The position numbers were made by a program, and so were the translations under genes. This document shows, piece by piece, positions 1 through 10,847 of a stretch of DNA of 64,000 nt. The DNA is from Anthoceros angustus (Eukaryota > Streptophyta > Anthocerotopsida > Anthocerotales > Anthocerotaceae). The notes beneath the pieces were generated by a model, which saw nothing but the letters and a program-made list of their open reading frames with translations, was not told the DNA's origin and searched no databases. Numbering within the stretch: the first letter of the stretch is position 1; every line of letters starts with the position of its first letter. The stretch covers positions 1 through 64,000 of the forward strand of contig VJWM01000313.1 of the NCBI GenBank assembly GCA_010909165.1. The letters are read 5' to 3'.

Positions 1-90
1 GCCTTGCTCCATGACACAAAGCGATTACGCGGGTCCTACCCTATTAGACTTGAAGGTGGCGCTTCGCTACGACCGAAATCAAAGACACAT

Positions 91-3000
91 TGTGGAAGAC
101 CACATGTACACTAACCCCTCTCTGAAGTGTCGGGATGAACGATTTTTTTTGTTTTGGGTGTGTTTGTATAGCAAAGTGCTTTGAGAATCGCTTGGGTAAG
201 GCCTTTTATACGGGAATGGTCCTTGGCCCTTGGAGATAATAATTTTCTTTTTTTCGGACCTTAGGTTTCGACCCCGGATAGGTAGGTCGGAAATAGAGTC
301 CTTGGGTTTTGGTGATTTTGGAAATAAGAAAGTGTCTATATATGCTAGGCTCACAATATGCCACAGTTGGGTAGTCAAGTGGAGGTGGGTTCCACCACGG
401 TGGCGAAGCAGGACGTCTGAGACCGGGGGTTTACAACCCTAGTGGCGGGCGGGGTGCAGTCGGTCGGGCCTGGCGAGAAGGACACACCAGCCTGGGTCGC
501 AATTTCAGGCGGGGCGTCGGCGGGCTGACAAGCTGGGCGCGCGTACAGCCTGGGAGTCTGTTTATTTGCGGGTAGAAGCAGTGCGTGTCAGTCGGCGGTG
601 GTGGAGGGAGAGCAGTGGCGAAGGAGGAAAAGGAGAGGCAAGGCGCCGGTAGAGGGAGTGGAAGAAGCGTGCAAGGGTGGTGTTCCCTTTTACCGTCTGC
701 GGTGGGTCGAGTTCTTTTTGAAACAAGGAGGAAGGAGATGGCGCCCAGGTGGCGAAATCCCACCTGTGTGGCCCAACATGGACCTTTGGAAGGTGAGTGG
801 CAACTGGTGCGAGGCTGGGCTGGAATTTATGGAGAAGAAATGGTGTTCTGACGGTGACATTGGTGCAAAGTCGACAATTGAGAACCAGTGCAAGAGGCGG
901 CCGAGGAAGAGCGCAAAGCGGGATTTGGGGCTCTTCGAGGTGATGCGAGAAGCATCGGAGGATGGGAAGCTTGGTGGTGACCCCGGAGAAAGACCACGAG
1001 GCTGCAGCGCTCATGAAACTGGAGAAGTGAGGGTGAACAATGGATGGGTGACTCGCCAACTCGTGTATGCCTTTGGTGGGATTAGCCAAGTGGATTTTGT
1101 GTTTCTGCGACAGGAAGTTGGATCATATGGCGGACCACTTCACGGTCTTTCTTCATGAGGTGGTTAAGGGTACACAAATCGATTGGGGAGGATGATCTTT
1201 GAAAGAGCCTGTGAGAGAGGCGAATTTGCTCTCCCTTCCTCGGCCTCCTTGATTTCACCTTTTCTAATTCATGTATTCGCGCATTAGGGTGTCTAGGAGT
1301 TGGGTTGTATACGCCCTTCATAGCTGAAACCGGTCGGGAACTCAAGGTAGAGGAGGAGGAGTGTAAGGAGGATTGGGAAGGATTCTAGCGATTGGGAATC
1401 GCCTCCCTAGAAGATTCGGATGAAGGTGGGGAGGTTTCCAAGGGCAAGAAGCGGAGGCGGCAGTGAGCAGGGGTCGGGAAGGAAGGGCGGCCCGTGAGAA
1501 GAGGAACCTGACTACACCTAGGGTCACGGTCGAAATCGGCAGTGAGGCAGGTGAAGGAGGAGAAAATAAAGGAAGCAAGTTGTCCCCCTCAGGTCGGGGA
1601 GGTCGCCGCTAGGAGATTGGGCGGAGGAGAGTGGCAAACCAACCCCTAGAAGAAGAGGTTAGTTTCGGTGACCAAGTCGCGAGACTCGGACATTTTGGCG
1701 ACATTTCAGCCCGTCCGGTGAAGTGGAGATAGGTGACACCGCTCGCGTCACGAGGAATTGTTGTGGAGGGAATGGGCAGGGCAGCCCAATTCGAGGAATC
1801 TGCAGGCCGACTTGACCATGGCTCGAGAGGCGGATCTCCTCGAGCGCCATGGCTCTCACACAGGCGAGTGTCAGGGGACAGGAGAGTTGCTCAAGGAAAG
1901 TTGGAGGCACAGGCGAGAACAAGGTGGCGGAAGGGCCTTGAGGCGGAATCTGGCGGCCTATACAGGCACGAGGCGGCTAAGGGCCATGTCCACCCAGGAG
2001 GCCTTAGTGAATCGTCAAGGCGCATGCTACAATTGAGGAGCTTCAAGATGAGGTCTCGCGAGTCCAGGGGCGGTGGAAACAATGGCGCCTCAGAAATTCA
2101 AGAAGGCGGACAAGCGAGAGAGGGCTAGGGCCGAGTCAAGAGGCGCCAAAGCAAGAAAGAAGGGACCTAGAGGCCGAAGCAACCGTGGGAAGTAACCACC
2201 ACGGTGGCTAAAAACCACCGTCGCGGAAGGAGGCAGGTGGGGAAGCCAGCAGAATACCGCAGATGGGAGGCGGATCCCACAGAAACCCAGCCGGGATTGT
2301 CCACAGGAGGAGGTAGGACCTCAGTCGGAAGGCGTATTGTGCGGCGTCGGATGAGGATGCTCATGTCACAGCCTGCACATGGTGGCAGGTGCTCACTCTA
2401 AGCGTGTATGTGGTTGGGACGGGGAGGCGGCTCTTGCACATCTTGGCCACAGTTTACCAGTGTTCCTTGAATAGGCTGGCGCCTACCCCATGAGTCTTTG
2501 GAGGAGATGGCGGGCGGAGGCGAGCATGGAGGAGAGGAGCACTATGGGCTGTCCCGGTGAGGAGGCGGGACAACCGGATGTAGAGGCCACAGGCGCGCGC
2601 CCAGGCGCGGGAAAGCCATGGCGGAGGCGAGTGGAGGTTTGGGGAAAATCGGATCGGGCGTGGCGTGAGAGGACTATGGGCGTGAGCTAGGCCAACCAGG
2701 CGGCTAATTTTAAGGCGACATCATAGGTCCAGGGGTTTCCTTTTGGGGTTAGGGGATAGGGTGCGAGGCACTGTGTGGTGGTAGGGGTGCTCGTGGAGCT
2801 ACAATTTTTAGACCTTTGGAGAAGTGTCTGAACATGACTAGATGTATAAGAGACCCTAGTGTCTCTCTCTTAACGACGATTTGATGTGAACTTGTGTATC
2901 GAATCCTCGGGGTTGATTGGAGCGTCGTGACCGAACAGTTCGGCATCGTTTCTCGTCACAAGAAGGCGGGAAGATCCTGGATGGTCGAGGCGGAGTGGCC

Positions 3001-3723
3001 AAGCTCACGTTTGGGAGACAATTGGTGGCGTCCTGTGGAGCAGGGCAAAGGTTCTGCGGAAAGTCGGGTGAGATCCGGTGAATCGCCAAATCTTGTGATC
3101 CTCCTCTGTCCCCTCCTAGGAGGCTCCATCAGGCGTGTTTAATTCTATGAGGGGGGTCTGTGTGGGGGTGAGTCTGTGTGTGGCACGAGAAAGGGAAGAG
3201 GGTATCCATGTGTGGGGAAAGGTTCTTGGCGAAGGGGTGGCGTGCGGCAGGAAGGCGGGGAAAATCGTGTGCGTTTTGAAAGCGGGGTGATAGAAAAGGC
3301 GGCGAGTGGCAGGTCGGTGAGGGTCGGCGCGCGAGATTTCAGGTGTCGGGGAGTCGTGGTGCCTAATTTCCGGAAGTTAGGGCGGACTTCCACTGAGAGG
3401 TAGACCGGTGTGAGTCTAGGTGTGTGTGTGTGTAAAGCCATAACTCGAGACCTCGCCGGGAGGCGAGTGACAACGACAATGGCGGCCCGTGGTGGAGTGC
3501 GCTCGGTGGTTGAATCAACCGCTGCGGTGGTGAGCACCACGGTGGTTGGGATCTCCCGCAGTGTTTTTGGTAGGGTAAAGATCGGTTGTGGTAGGTCTAG
3601 GACCCGTGGTTTAGAACATCTTGACACAAAACCATTCCCTTGGGATCGAATCCTAGGACTATAGCGACATAGAGGGTAATGTGGCCTCTTTGCGCCTTTG
3701 GGACGCAGAAACCCCATTCCACA
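91..3723. mobile_element. 3.6 kb TG...CA element, copy I
   Basis: The element starts TGTGGAAGACC and ends ATTCCACA, so the ends form a 7-bp inverted repeat beginning TG and ending CA. It is flanked by CACAT on both sides (86-90 and 3724-3728). The paralogous site in unit III near 51881 is empty and reads straight through. TG...CA ends with a 5-bp target duplication are what integrase of LTR retroelements produces. No second terminal repeat is visible inside, so it is either a very long solo LTR or a non-autonomous retroelement. A TATA-like tatatatgc lies near 337-345. It interrupts the protease region of a gypsy element. Confidence 0.7.
598..2128 (+). pseudogene. Unrecognised coding-like region in the 3.6 kb element
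   Basis: Plus-strand reading frames run through this stretch in both copies (598-1158 and 1733-2128 here; 31277-31702 and 32024-32443 in copy II), with frame changes between them. A conserved stretch includes NNGWVTRQLVY and EVGSYGGPL followed by a segment like HEVVKGTQIDW. The remainder is rich in Arg, Gly and Glu. It loosely recalls N-terminal domains of plant retroelement proteins, but I cannot assign a family. The opposite-strand frames are also open in places because of GC-rich composition, so the strand is an inference from what is conserved between copies. Confidence 0.3.
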
Positions 3724-3728
3724 CACAT

Positions 3729-4260
3729 GCAGTACCATACAACCAAGGCCTGCCTATCAAAACCTTGTAGCCTAAATCTGAAACCGGCCGCATCACAATG
3801 TAAGTGAGGTGGAAGGTGACAACACTCCCAATGGCTTCCTTCTTGTTTGGTCGGCCATCCGCAAAAACACTCGGGCTGGGTGGAACTCAGTGAACCCAAG
3901 TTGATGAGCTGTCTCCTCCGTCATCAAGTTGACTCCCGATCCGAATCCAATGGCACATTGGGCACCAAGCATCCTGCAATTTCAACCTCAATCTCGGGTG
4001 CCCCCAAATCAACAAGTTCGACCACATTTACCTCCGTCGGCCGTTTCCTCACCCCCACTACTTCAGGGATTCCTCTGATCGCTTCCTTCACAATTTTGCG
4101 GGATCTCGGACTCACATTGTAAGCAAGCTCTGGCGACCATGGTCAAGCAATGCGTCGTGGCCCGGAGATCTTATCGACAAGGATTCCTCCCCGTTTGCAG
4201 CCCTGACGCTGGTCGGCTCCGACCTTATTGGTAAAGTTCCTGATTCCATGGTCCCTCACA
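3729..4260 (-). pseudogene. Gypsy retropepsin (protease) region, copy I
   Basis: On the minus strand this encodes the aspartic protease part of a Ty3/gypsy polyprotein, which cleaves Gag-Pol. Visible segments are EVNVVELVDLGAPEIEVEIAG, then VPLDS, then after a frame change GSGVNLM, then a segment around FRLQGFDRQALVVWY. The active-site Asp-Ser-Gly is split by an indel at about 3945. The downstream (lower-coordinate) continuation is cut by the 3.6 kb element at 91-3723 and resumes at 1-90. The matching regions are 34183-34700 and 51890-52400. It is not translatable as written. Confidence 0.7.
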
Positions 4261-4687
4261 TCGGGTGGGGCCGGAGAGGCCGCCATTCGCCACCGCTCAC
4301 GAGGTGTCTGATCACAGAGGCCGGCGCTCCATGCAATATAGGTGCTCTCGTGGTCGATTTGCAAGGCGCCATGGCCACACGCATCAACCAACACCTATCA
4401 TAGATGGATTGCAACGGGTTTCCTATGCACCGTTTTGGTTGGTAGATGGGCCATGGGACATTATTCCGCTTATTTTAAGCAATTGATATTCCATGGTACT
4501 CATATTGGGCTATCTAGGCATTTCCGTATTCATGTTTTCCTTGTATTTAGGTATTTTCTTAAAACATATTTTTGGAAATGTTTTTCCTCTAGCTTAATTC
4601 ATTTCTTTATGAACTTAAGTTTGGAGTATGTTCTTAAGCACCTAGTTTCCTATTAGTGGGAGTTAGGCTATGTCGCTTAGCTCTTTA

Positions 4688-4840
4688 GGTAGCTAATTTT
4701 CACCCCTACTTCATAGTGAGTGAGTGATGAAAATGTTTGACATGTTAGGGCCCTATTCATAAGGTAGCTAATTTTCACCCCTACTTCATAGTGAGTGAGA
4801 GTGATGAAATATTTGACATATAAGGGCCCTATTCATAAGG
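4688..4840. repeat. 75-bp tandem repeat, two units (copy I)
   Basis: Two head-to-tail units start ggtagctaattttcacccc at 4688 and 4763 and end with agggccctattcataa. They differ by a few substitutions and a 2-bp indel. The same pair exists in unit II at 35137-35291. Confidence 0.9.
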
Positions 4841-4849
4841 TATCCTTTA

Positions 4850-6080
4850 AATTATAGAATTAACATTATTTATTTCTTAGGGATACAACTAGTTTAATTA
4901 GTTACTTAATTTGTTATTTGGTTACAACAATCTATAACATGTGGGTGGAGAGGGTTTCTCCGGTGACCCCATTTTACTGCCTTGAACTCTGGATGCCAAA
5001 TTGCAAGCTGAAAAATCCGTATTGAAAACAGCAGTTTTGAAGAGTTTAGGTCTTATTAACGCATTTACAAATGTATTTGATTTTAAACTTTATCAAATTC
5101 TGAGGTATCCTAAAAGAAGGCCACTCTCACGACCAGCGTGTACCAACGTTCTGATTTTAAGGCCTCTGCTTTCATTACGATCAAACAAGTTTGCGCAACA
5201 ACTTTTCACTGCCTCAATCCTAAGACTATACTCTCACTATGTGAATTCTATAGGACTTTGTTTCTCAAACATTGGCACGATAGTATCTTCATTGATCTAA
5301 TGCTCTTGATCCGCGTGCAATGCAAGAACGAGATTGGTATGGTAGACACACGACTTGAGGTGGCGCCCAAACGTCTCAAGATTCAAAAGAATGGTTCTCA
5401 CTACTAGTTCAAAGCTTTGATCACTACAAGAAAAGATGAGGGCTAAGTCAAGATGAGGACATATTCAAATTAGGAGGTGCACAAAAGGGTTGAAAACACC
5501 AAAAACTTTTAAAACAACAATATTAAAAAATTCCAAAATGCATGCGAAAAGGCCAAAATTTTATAGCAAGTGCACTCCCGAGAACCTAAAATTGTTTTTT
5601 GGGATGTATTTGTATGTTTTGGATTTTTTCTTTTTTGTGCAAATAGGACTCCGTTGGGTTCGCAAACCTATCTGCACTCATCTCGTTCGTCTGTTTTCTA
5701 ACAAATGCTTGTATGGGATGAAGGCGGACATGCGAAATAGCTTATGGATGGTTCTCCTTATTTTCACCCCTTCAAAATGCGGTGTCCACCCATGGATGCG
5801 GTACATTGTGACCAAATGAAAATGAGGTGTGGGGCGACTTTGAACACCACATTTAAATTAGCAAACACTCTTAAAAAGCCAAAACAAAAGGAATCGCATT
5901 TTGCCCAAAAAAGCAGCGGATTTTAGCCATAACTCCTTTTTGGCGGAGAAACCCCTTTCTACCCAGAGGTTATTCTATAACCACTTAGTTCGTATAAATA
6001 TTATGTACTTTTCATTATGATAATCAATGCATAAGTTCCTTTGAGCTTGTCCTTGATTCTCGTCATGACTTCGTGCATGT
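4850..6080. repeat. Left copy of a direct repeat flanking SAUR, split by the TIR element
   Basis: The parts 4850-4938 and 5982-6080 together match the continuous stretch 7493-7665 (shared motifs include agtttaatt, ggttatttggttacaacaa, aaatattatgtacttt and gtccttgattctc). The TIR element 4939-5973 separates the two parts. The repeats flank the SAUR gene on both sides, as a local duplication would. Confidence 0.75.
4939..5973. mobile_element. Non-autonomous TIR element (MITE-like), copy I
   Basis: The element is bounded by an 8-bp direct duplication TCTATAAC (4931-4938 and 5974-5981). Its ends form imperfect inverted repeats of about 30 bp: the left end contains TGGGTGGAGAGGGTTTCTCC and the right end, read in reverse, TGGGTAGAAAGGGGTTTCTC. 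A related uninterrupted sequence lies at about 7493-7665, where the same flanks join directly. I see no transposase, and the short open frames look incidental. An 8-bp duplication fits hAT-type or, if 9 bp, Mutator-type elements; I cannot choose. Confidence 0.75.
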
Positions 6081-6654
6081 TAATCAAAGCTGCCGGCTAC
6101 ATACACATCGCCTCTCCTTGTCCTATGGTCCTGTATGTAGCTGCCTACTAAGAAGCAAAGCGCTCTATAGGAGCAAGGCCATACACGCACATGCTTGCGG
6201 TGTCACATAACGAAGGCAATAGATTTGGGTAGAGCCATGCCCTCTTCTTGCACACAATGGAGGAAGGTCTAAAGGCCATCGGATATCCTTACATACGGAC
6301 TTGATAAAAGCATGTAATGAGGTGCCTATTTGATCAATTGATTTGTTGATTGATTAATGCATATATTTTCTTTTCCTTCTATTTTGGTAGATCACGTGAG
6401 ATCAAGATCCAAGGAGATAATTGTACGCTATATATGTATGTGCTAGTGGAAAAGACTATCATAAAAAGTAGTTACACTTCTAAGATAGTATGTTATACAT
6501 GCATGTCTTAGTATGAAAGACTACCATAAAGAGTAATTCCTCACTATATATACGTATATCATAGCAAGAAAGATAATATATCATATAAAGTGAGTATACA
6601 ATTCTTGCAAAACATTAGCACTTGTTCTTGCAGCAAGCAATTTGATAGTTCAAA

Positions 6655-7176
6655 ATGAAATCAAAACAAAACTCCATGAACTTTCTAAAGCCGTTGCTGG
6701 GTCTTAGAAGTAATGCATGTGATGAGGATAGCAATGGAAAAGAAAGCAAGAAGCCTATGAAAGGGTACATAGTTGTGGAGATGGGGGATGAAAGGATTAG
6801 GTTTCCTCTTTCAATGGACGAGCTCAACCATGCCTTGTTCATGCCCTTATAAGACTATACAGAGGCTGAGTTTGGCTTTCTTCAAAAAGGCAACTTGCGT
6901 ATTCCTTGCAATGTAGAGTTGTTCAAGAGATTGCTTCAATTTATCAGGAGTAAGCCACCGATACCAACTTCAACCTATCAAAGCATTCTTCATTATCATT
7001 GCACGAAGTTGGCTTTATGTCACAAGTGTCGGGGAGCTGACAAAAAATTATTGAGTAGATTCCTCTTTCATAACGTTGTAGTCCCTAGTAGTTGTGCACA
7101 CGTAATGATGGGAGAATATGCAAACATGAGAATCAAGGTTGGAAGAATATGCGGACGGTGTGTCAAATATGCTTAG
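6655..7176 (+). pseudogene. SAUR-like auxin-responsive protein, one in-frame stop (copy I)
   Basis: This is a small auxin-up RNA family protein; the family is plant-specific, typically intronless, and acts in auxin-dependent cell expansion, often by inhibiting PP2C.D phosphatases. From ATG 6655 the frame reads a basic N-terminus, then a SAUR core with KGYIVVEMGDERIRFPL, LNHALF, EFGFLQKGNLRIPCNVELFKRLL, and a C-terminal tail with CHKC, ending at 7176. The only lesion is TAA at 6850-6852 (codon 66), between the two halves of the core. Copy II has TTA at the same point, so the stop may be a recent substitution or an error. It lies antisense to the gypsy backbone. Confidence 0.82.
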
Positions 7177-7492
7177 TTTCAACTCGTTTGAAAAGTTAGC
7201 TTAGCCATAATTTTATTACTTTATTTTCAAAACGAACCTCCTAGAAATATGAAGGTAGAAAATTGTAAGTTAGATTTTTAAGTTACAAGACTTCATGGAG
7301 GTCTGGCAACACTCCATCACTTCCATGGTGAACTACTGCCACATGTGTGGTAGATCTACTGGGCCGAGCAAGAGAACTTGACGAGACGTGATATTAACAT
7401 GCTCACGAAAATCGGGGCGGCGGACCGCCACATTGTTTAGTATACAAAGTACATAGATTTGGTGTTGAATGATATTGATATTTTAGAAATTA

Positions 7493-7665
7493 AAATTATT
7501 TAATCTTTAGGGCTAGAAGTAGTTTAATTGATTACTTAATTGGTTATTTGGTTACAACAACCTATAACACACCTACTTCACACAAATATTATGTACTTTC
7601 TATTATTATAATCAATGCATAAGATCCTTTGAGCAAGTCCTTGATTCTCTTCATGGTTTCAGAGC
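7493..7665. repeat. Right copy of the direct repeat flanking SAUR (uninterrupted)
   Basis: This matches 4850-4938 plus 5982-6080 and shows the empty insertion site of the ~1 kb TIR element (ggttacaacaacctataacac). Confidence 0.75.
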
Positions 7666-8122
7666 CATGATTTTTGTACTAGTGTAGAGGATACATCCTC
7701 TGTATCATCAATGACACATATTGCAAGATGCCAAAACCTAGGACTTTGACGCGGTCCACGCTAATGTGTGATATGAGGGAGGATGTCAATAACACCACCG
7801 CCCATTTTGGACTCATCTACTCGGACTGTCGAGAGGGCAAAGCTTAGCAATTTCCTACGTGCACTGCCACTCCGATGCTCACTATCCAATCAACGGAATC
7901 GCGTAGCGTCAATCGAGATCCTGCTTCACTCCACAACTCACTCGGTGTGGTAAGAGCTTCTAGATCCTTTTCAAAACGGAGATGACTAGACAAGCAAGAT
8001 AAGCACAATGAACTTATGAACTGCTTTTCCTCGTGCTTGAGTGCCTCCGTGGGTCAAGGTACAGATGCCAAAAAGTTGCTACTATCCAGAGATGTTGCTG
8101 CCTGTTGATGCCGTGTTTAGGG

Positions 8123-9175
8123 TGTGGTAGGGAAAACCCGGGGCACTCCCGAGACTCTCCCACTATAGCGGCCACACTTATCCCACTGTCACTTCGTACG
8201 TTGGGTTTCGTCCCATGAGACTTGTGTGAAAGTTCGAGGCCTTGCGATGGTCGCTACTGCGAGACACAACTTCTCGACCTTCTAAAAGCAAGGCGCCCTC
8301 TACTCACCCTCTTACAGTGCCCTGCCTTTGCTTGAAAATCGCCAATCCTCGACCTACAACGACCCACAATTGCGAGGTCACGCCTCGGCGAGAGCCTATC
8401 ATGGGCGCCCAGGGACCCCATGATCCACACCGCAATTTCGTCCCTACTTCTAAGACCACTCTTCTCCACTCAGGGAGCGCCCTTTTACTTGCAGATTTGG
8501 GATTCGTCCCTTAGACTCTGCCTGTGGCCTTCCACTAACACCTACACCTCTAATCCTCTACTCATCTCCTCATCCTCTTCCTCCTATTCTAACCTCAGTT
8601 CGGGCTTCTTGGCTTCTTGCACGGCTGCACAGGGTCGGCCTCCACCGGCAAGTTCTTCCTTGGGCGGTTGCTATGAGTTTGACACCAGTGAGAACCTCCG
8701 AGTCTTTCCTGTAGTCTACCCTCAAGCCGAGTTCCACAGGCATTGCCACACCCAAAGCAAAGCAATTTCACAACCATTCACAAGGAGCAACTCGTTTAGG
8801 CACTTGCAGGAGCAAGTCCTCCACCAAACACTCCGACCACGACTTCCTCTCTACAGACTGCGTTGGCTCACGGTAACGAAATTTCCTGTAATGGCAAAGG
8901 ACTCGATGAGTGGGCGCAAGGCGTGATACTTTACTTTGTGAAATCCTCCTCCTCTTATAGGAGGCCTTCCACATACAACCTCCCTTAGGTGACCCTCTGC
9001 GGTCACCTTTTCCATTCTATTATTTCCTACACTTGACATTTAAGGCGGCATCTAAACTATTATGTCTAGTTGGTAAACTCTATTCTAGCAATTTTACCTA
9101 AGATCATCCTTAAAGGATGTCGACTTACATCACATCCTTTCTATTCTTCTATCTAGCATTTATGGTCTTTGACCA
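8123..9175 (-). repeat. Gypsy LTR1
   Basis: The LTR starts TGTGGTAGGG on the plus strand. This is the inner edge in unit III, where the PBS lies beside it. Homologous copies are 38575-39618 and 55346-56368. Read on the minus strand it holds a TATA-like CCTATAAGAGG near 8955 flanked by the palindromic CTCCT/AGGAGG, a plausible promoter. The outer edge is set at the CA before tatctagtcttccttc, whose complement is purine-rich as a polypurine tract would be; that edge is less certain than the inner one. Confidence 0.55.
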
Positions 9176-10847
9176 TATCTAGTCTTCCTTCTTTGGGGGC
9201 GTCCGTTGTGGATTGGCTCCCTCGCCCTTTTGCTCTTGCCCTTCCCTTGTCATCTTCCCAATGTGTGGGGCAAGTACAATCTTGCCCTTCCTCCTCTCAG
9301 GAGGCTCTGGTCCTCATCATCCGACAATCGCCCCCTCAGCTCGGGCCTTTTCTCGCCTCCGCGCTGGTCGCGCCTCATCGCACCCTACAGCGGTAGTCGG
9401 CGGACTACGGTGGTGACCTACCATGGTAGTCTGATCTTCCTCTTCTCCATCGGCGATGCCTCTCGGGTTGGAATCTTCTTTGCTCTTTTCCTCTTGTTTG
9501 GTTTGTCCATACCTATCATGGAGCATCTTCAAAGATTCTTCCCCCCTCAATTGTCAGCCGATTTCCACTAATCCTTCCGGGTCCTTTTCGCATCAGCCTC
9601 CTCTCTTGGCTCGGGCCCTTCCCTCGCTCGTGGGGTGAGGGAACTTCTCACCCTCCTTCTCGTGGATCCGTCACTTCTCCTCGGTGGGGTTGTTTCCCCA
9701 CCTCCTCTTCTTTGGGGTGTGTCACTACCCCGGCTCCTTCATTCCCTCGGACCCCAGCGGCCGCTCCCCGGCTCGCTGCTTGCCCCACCCGGTAGTGGCG
9801 GACTAGGCGTGGGGTGTGTCTACCACGCAGTGAGTCAGCGGACTACCGTGGTAGGCATCACCTCGTGGTAGGTGACCCCCAGGAGGCTCCCCTCCTTGCT
9901 CTTCACGCCATCCCTTGGCTGCGGTTCCTCCTTCCTTGACTCCCCAGTTCCTCGAGTCCATGTCACTTGCCTCGTCAAAGTCGGGGCTTCCTGCACTGCT
10001 GCGGCTCCTTCTGTCATCATCATGAGGACCCTATGTCCTCCTCTTGGCCAAGCCAAGATCTCATTGGCCTTCAAAATCTATTGTGGATGGGCCCCAAGCT
10101 ATGATCTTGCATTTGGAGATCATCAATCTCCATAGGCCACTCTCCATCCTCACACCTACCCTTGTAGGCATCTCTCTTGATGGTCAATTCTCCCACCTTG
10201 ACATGGAGGTCACATTCTCCTCCTTGCTTCTTTTGGTGGGCCAATTTTACGAAGGGCATAGTCGCCAAAATCTCCTCTTCCTCACCACCGGCATCCATGT
10301 ACCACCTTCTTGTGGTGCTCCTCTTGGAACCTCCTTTGTTCCAGCTTAGCCATTGCTCGTCTCTCCTTCTCCACTTGCCACTCACTTCCCTCGCTCTAGC
10401 TCTTGTACTGATCTTGAGCCTTTAGCTCCGCTTCTCTTCCAAATTGAACGGGTCCATGCAATTCTTCTTCCATGTCCGGATCTTGATGGCTTGTAGCCAT
10501 CACACCTCTTGCGTCCAATTCTTTGGACGCTACCTTCTCCCTTAGAGCCTCGTTTTGCCCTTCGCTCTTGCTCTAATTGGGCAAAGTGCTCCTCCATATC
10601 TCCATGAGTCCCTTTGGGTTGTGCGAATCTCCTCTTTGACCTTCCCTCAGGACCTTTTCTCCGCTTGATCCACAAGGTCGTTGGAAGTTCTCTGACCTTC
10701 TCCAGCTTGGCTGCCTTCTCGTCGGACTCCATGGCTTCTGCCACTTGGTCCTGCTTTCCTCCGGCCATGTCTTGGGCTTTCACTTCTCTTGGCATGCCCA
10801 CAAGGCTGCTAGCTCCTAGCCCCTTCAAATCCACATGGTGAGTGCTT
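9176..10847 (-). pseudogene. ORF X, C-terminal part (copy I)
   Basis: This is the downstream half of a long minus-strand reading frame located between integrase and the 3' LTR, interrupted here by the copia insertion. It encodes charged, coiled-coil-like sequence: AMESDEKAAKLEKVRE, EEHFAQLEQERRAK and, further on, KVGELTIKRDAYKGRCEDGEWPMEIDDLQMQDHSLG. The last part is Pro/Thr/Val-rich and spelled by repeated GGTAGTC/GACTACC motifs. No transmembrane segment is evident. Its homologues are 39619-41278 and 56369-59100. I do not recognise the family. Confidence 0.5.

Larger units (their letters stand above)
4261..8122. other. SAUR-bearing AT-rich segment in the place of gag (copy I)
   Basis: In unit III the protease region is followed (toward higher coordinate) by gag, PBS and LTR3. 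In units I and II, homology to III is lost at about 4240-4260 and returns exactly at the inner LTR edge TGTGGTAGG (8123). The 3.86 kb between is AT-rich and holds a 75-bp tandem repeat, a TIR element, a SAUR gene on the plus strand and a ~175-bp dispersed direct repeat. It is either host DNA transduced into a retroelement or the host flank of the array duplicated with it. Beyond the listed features I recognise nothing else in it. Confidence 0.75.

Noticed and set aside
562-1089. Minus-strand 175-codon frame in the 3.6 kb element
   Set aside because: It is the shadow of the plus-strand coding-like region. Composition (Pro/Ser/His-rich) and conservation between copies favour the plus strand, and even that is weak.
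4688-4840. CRISPR-like or satellite array
   Set aside because: Only two adjacent units of 75 bp with no spacers, so an ordinary tandem duplication.
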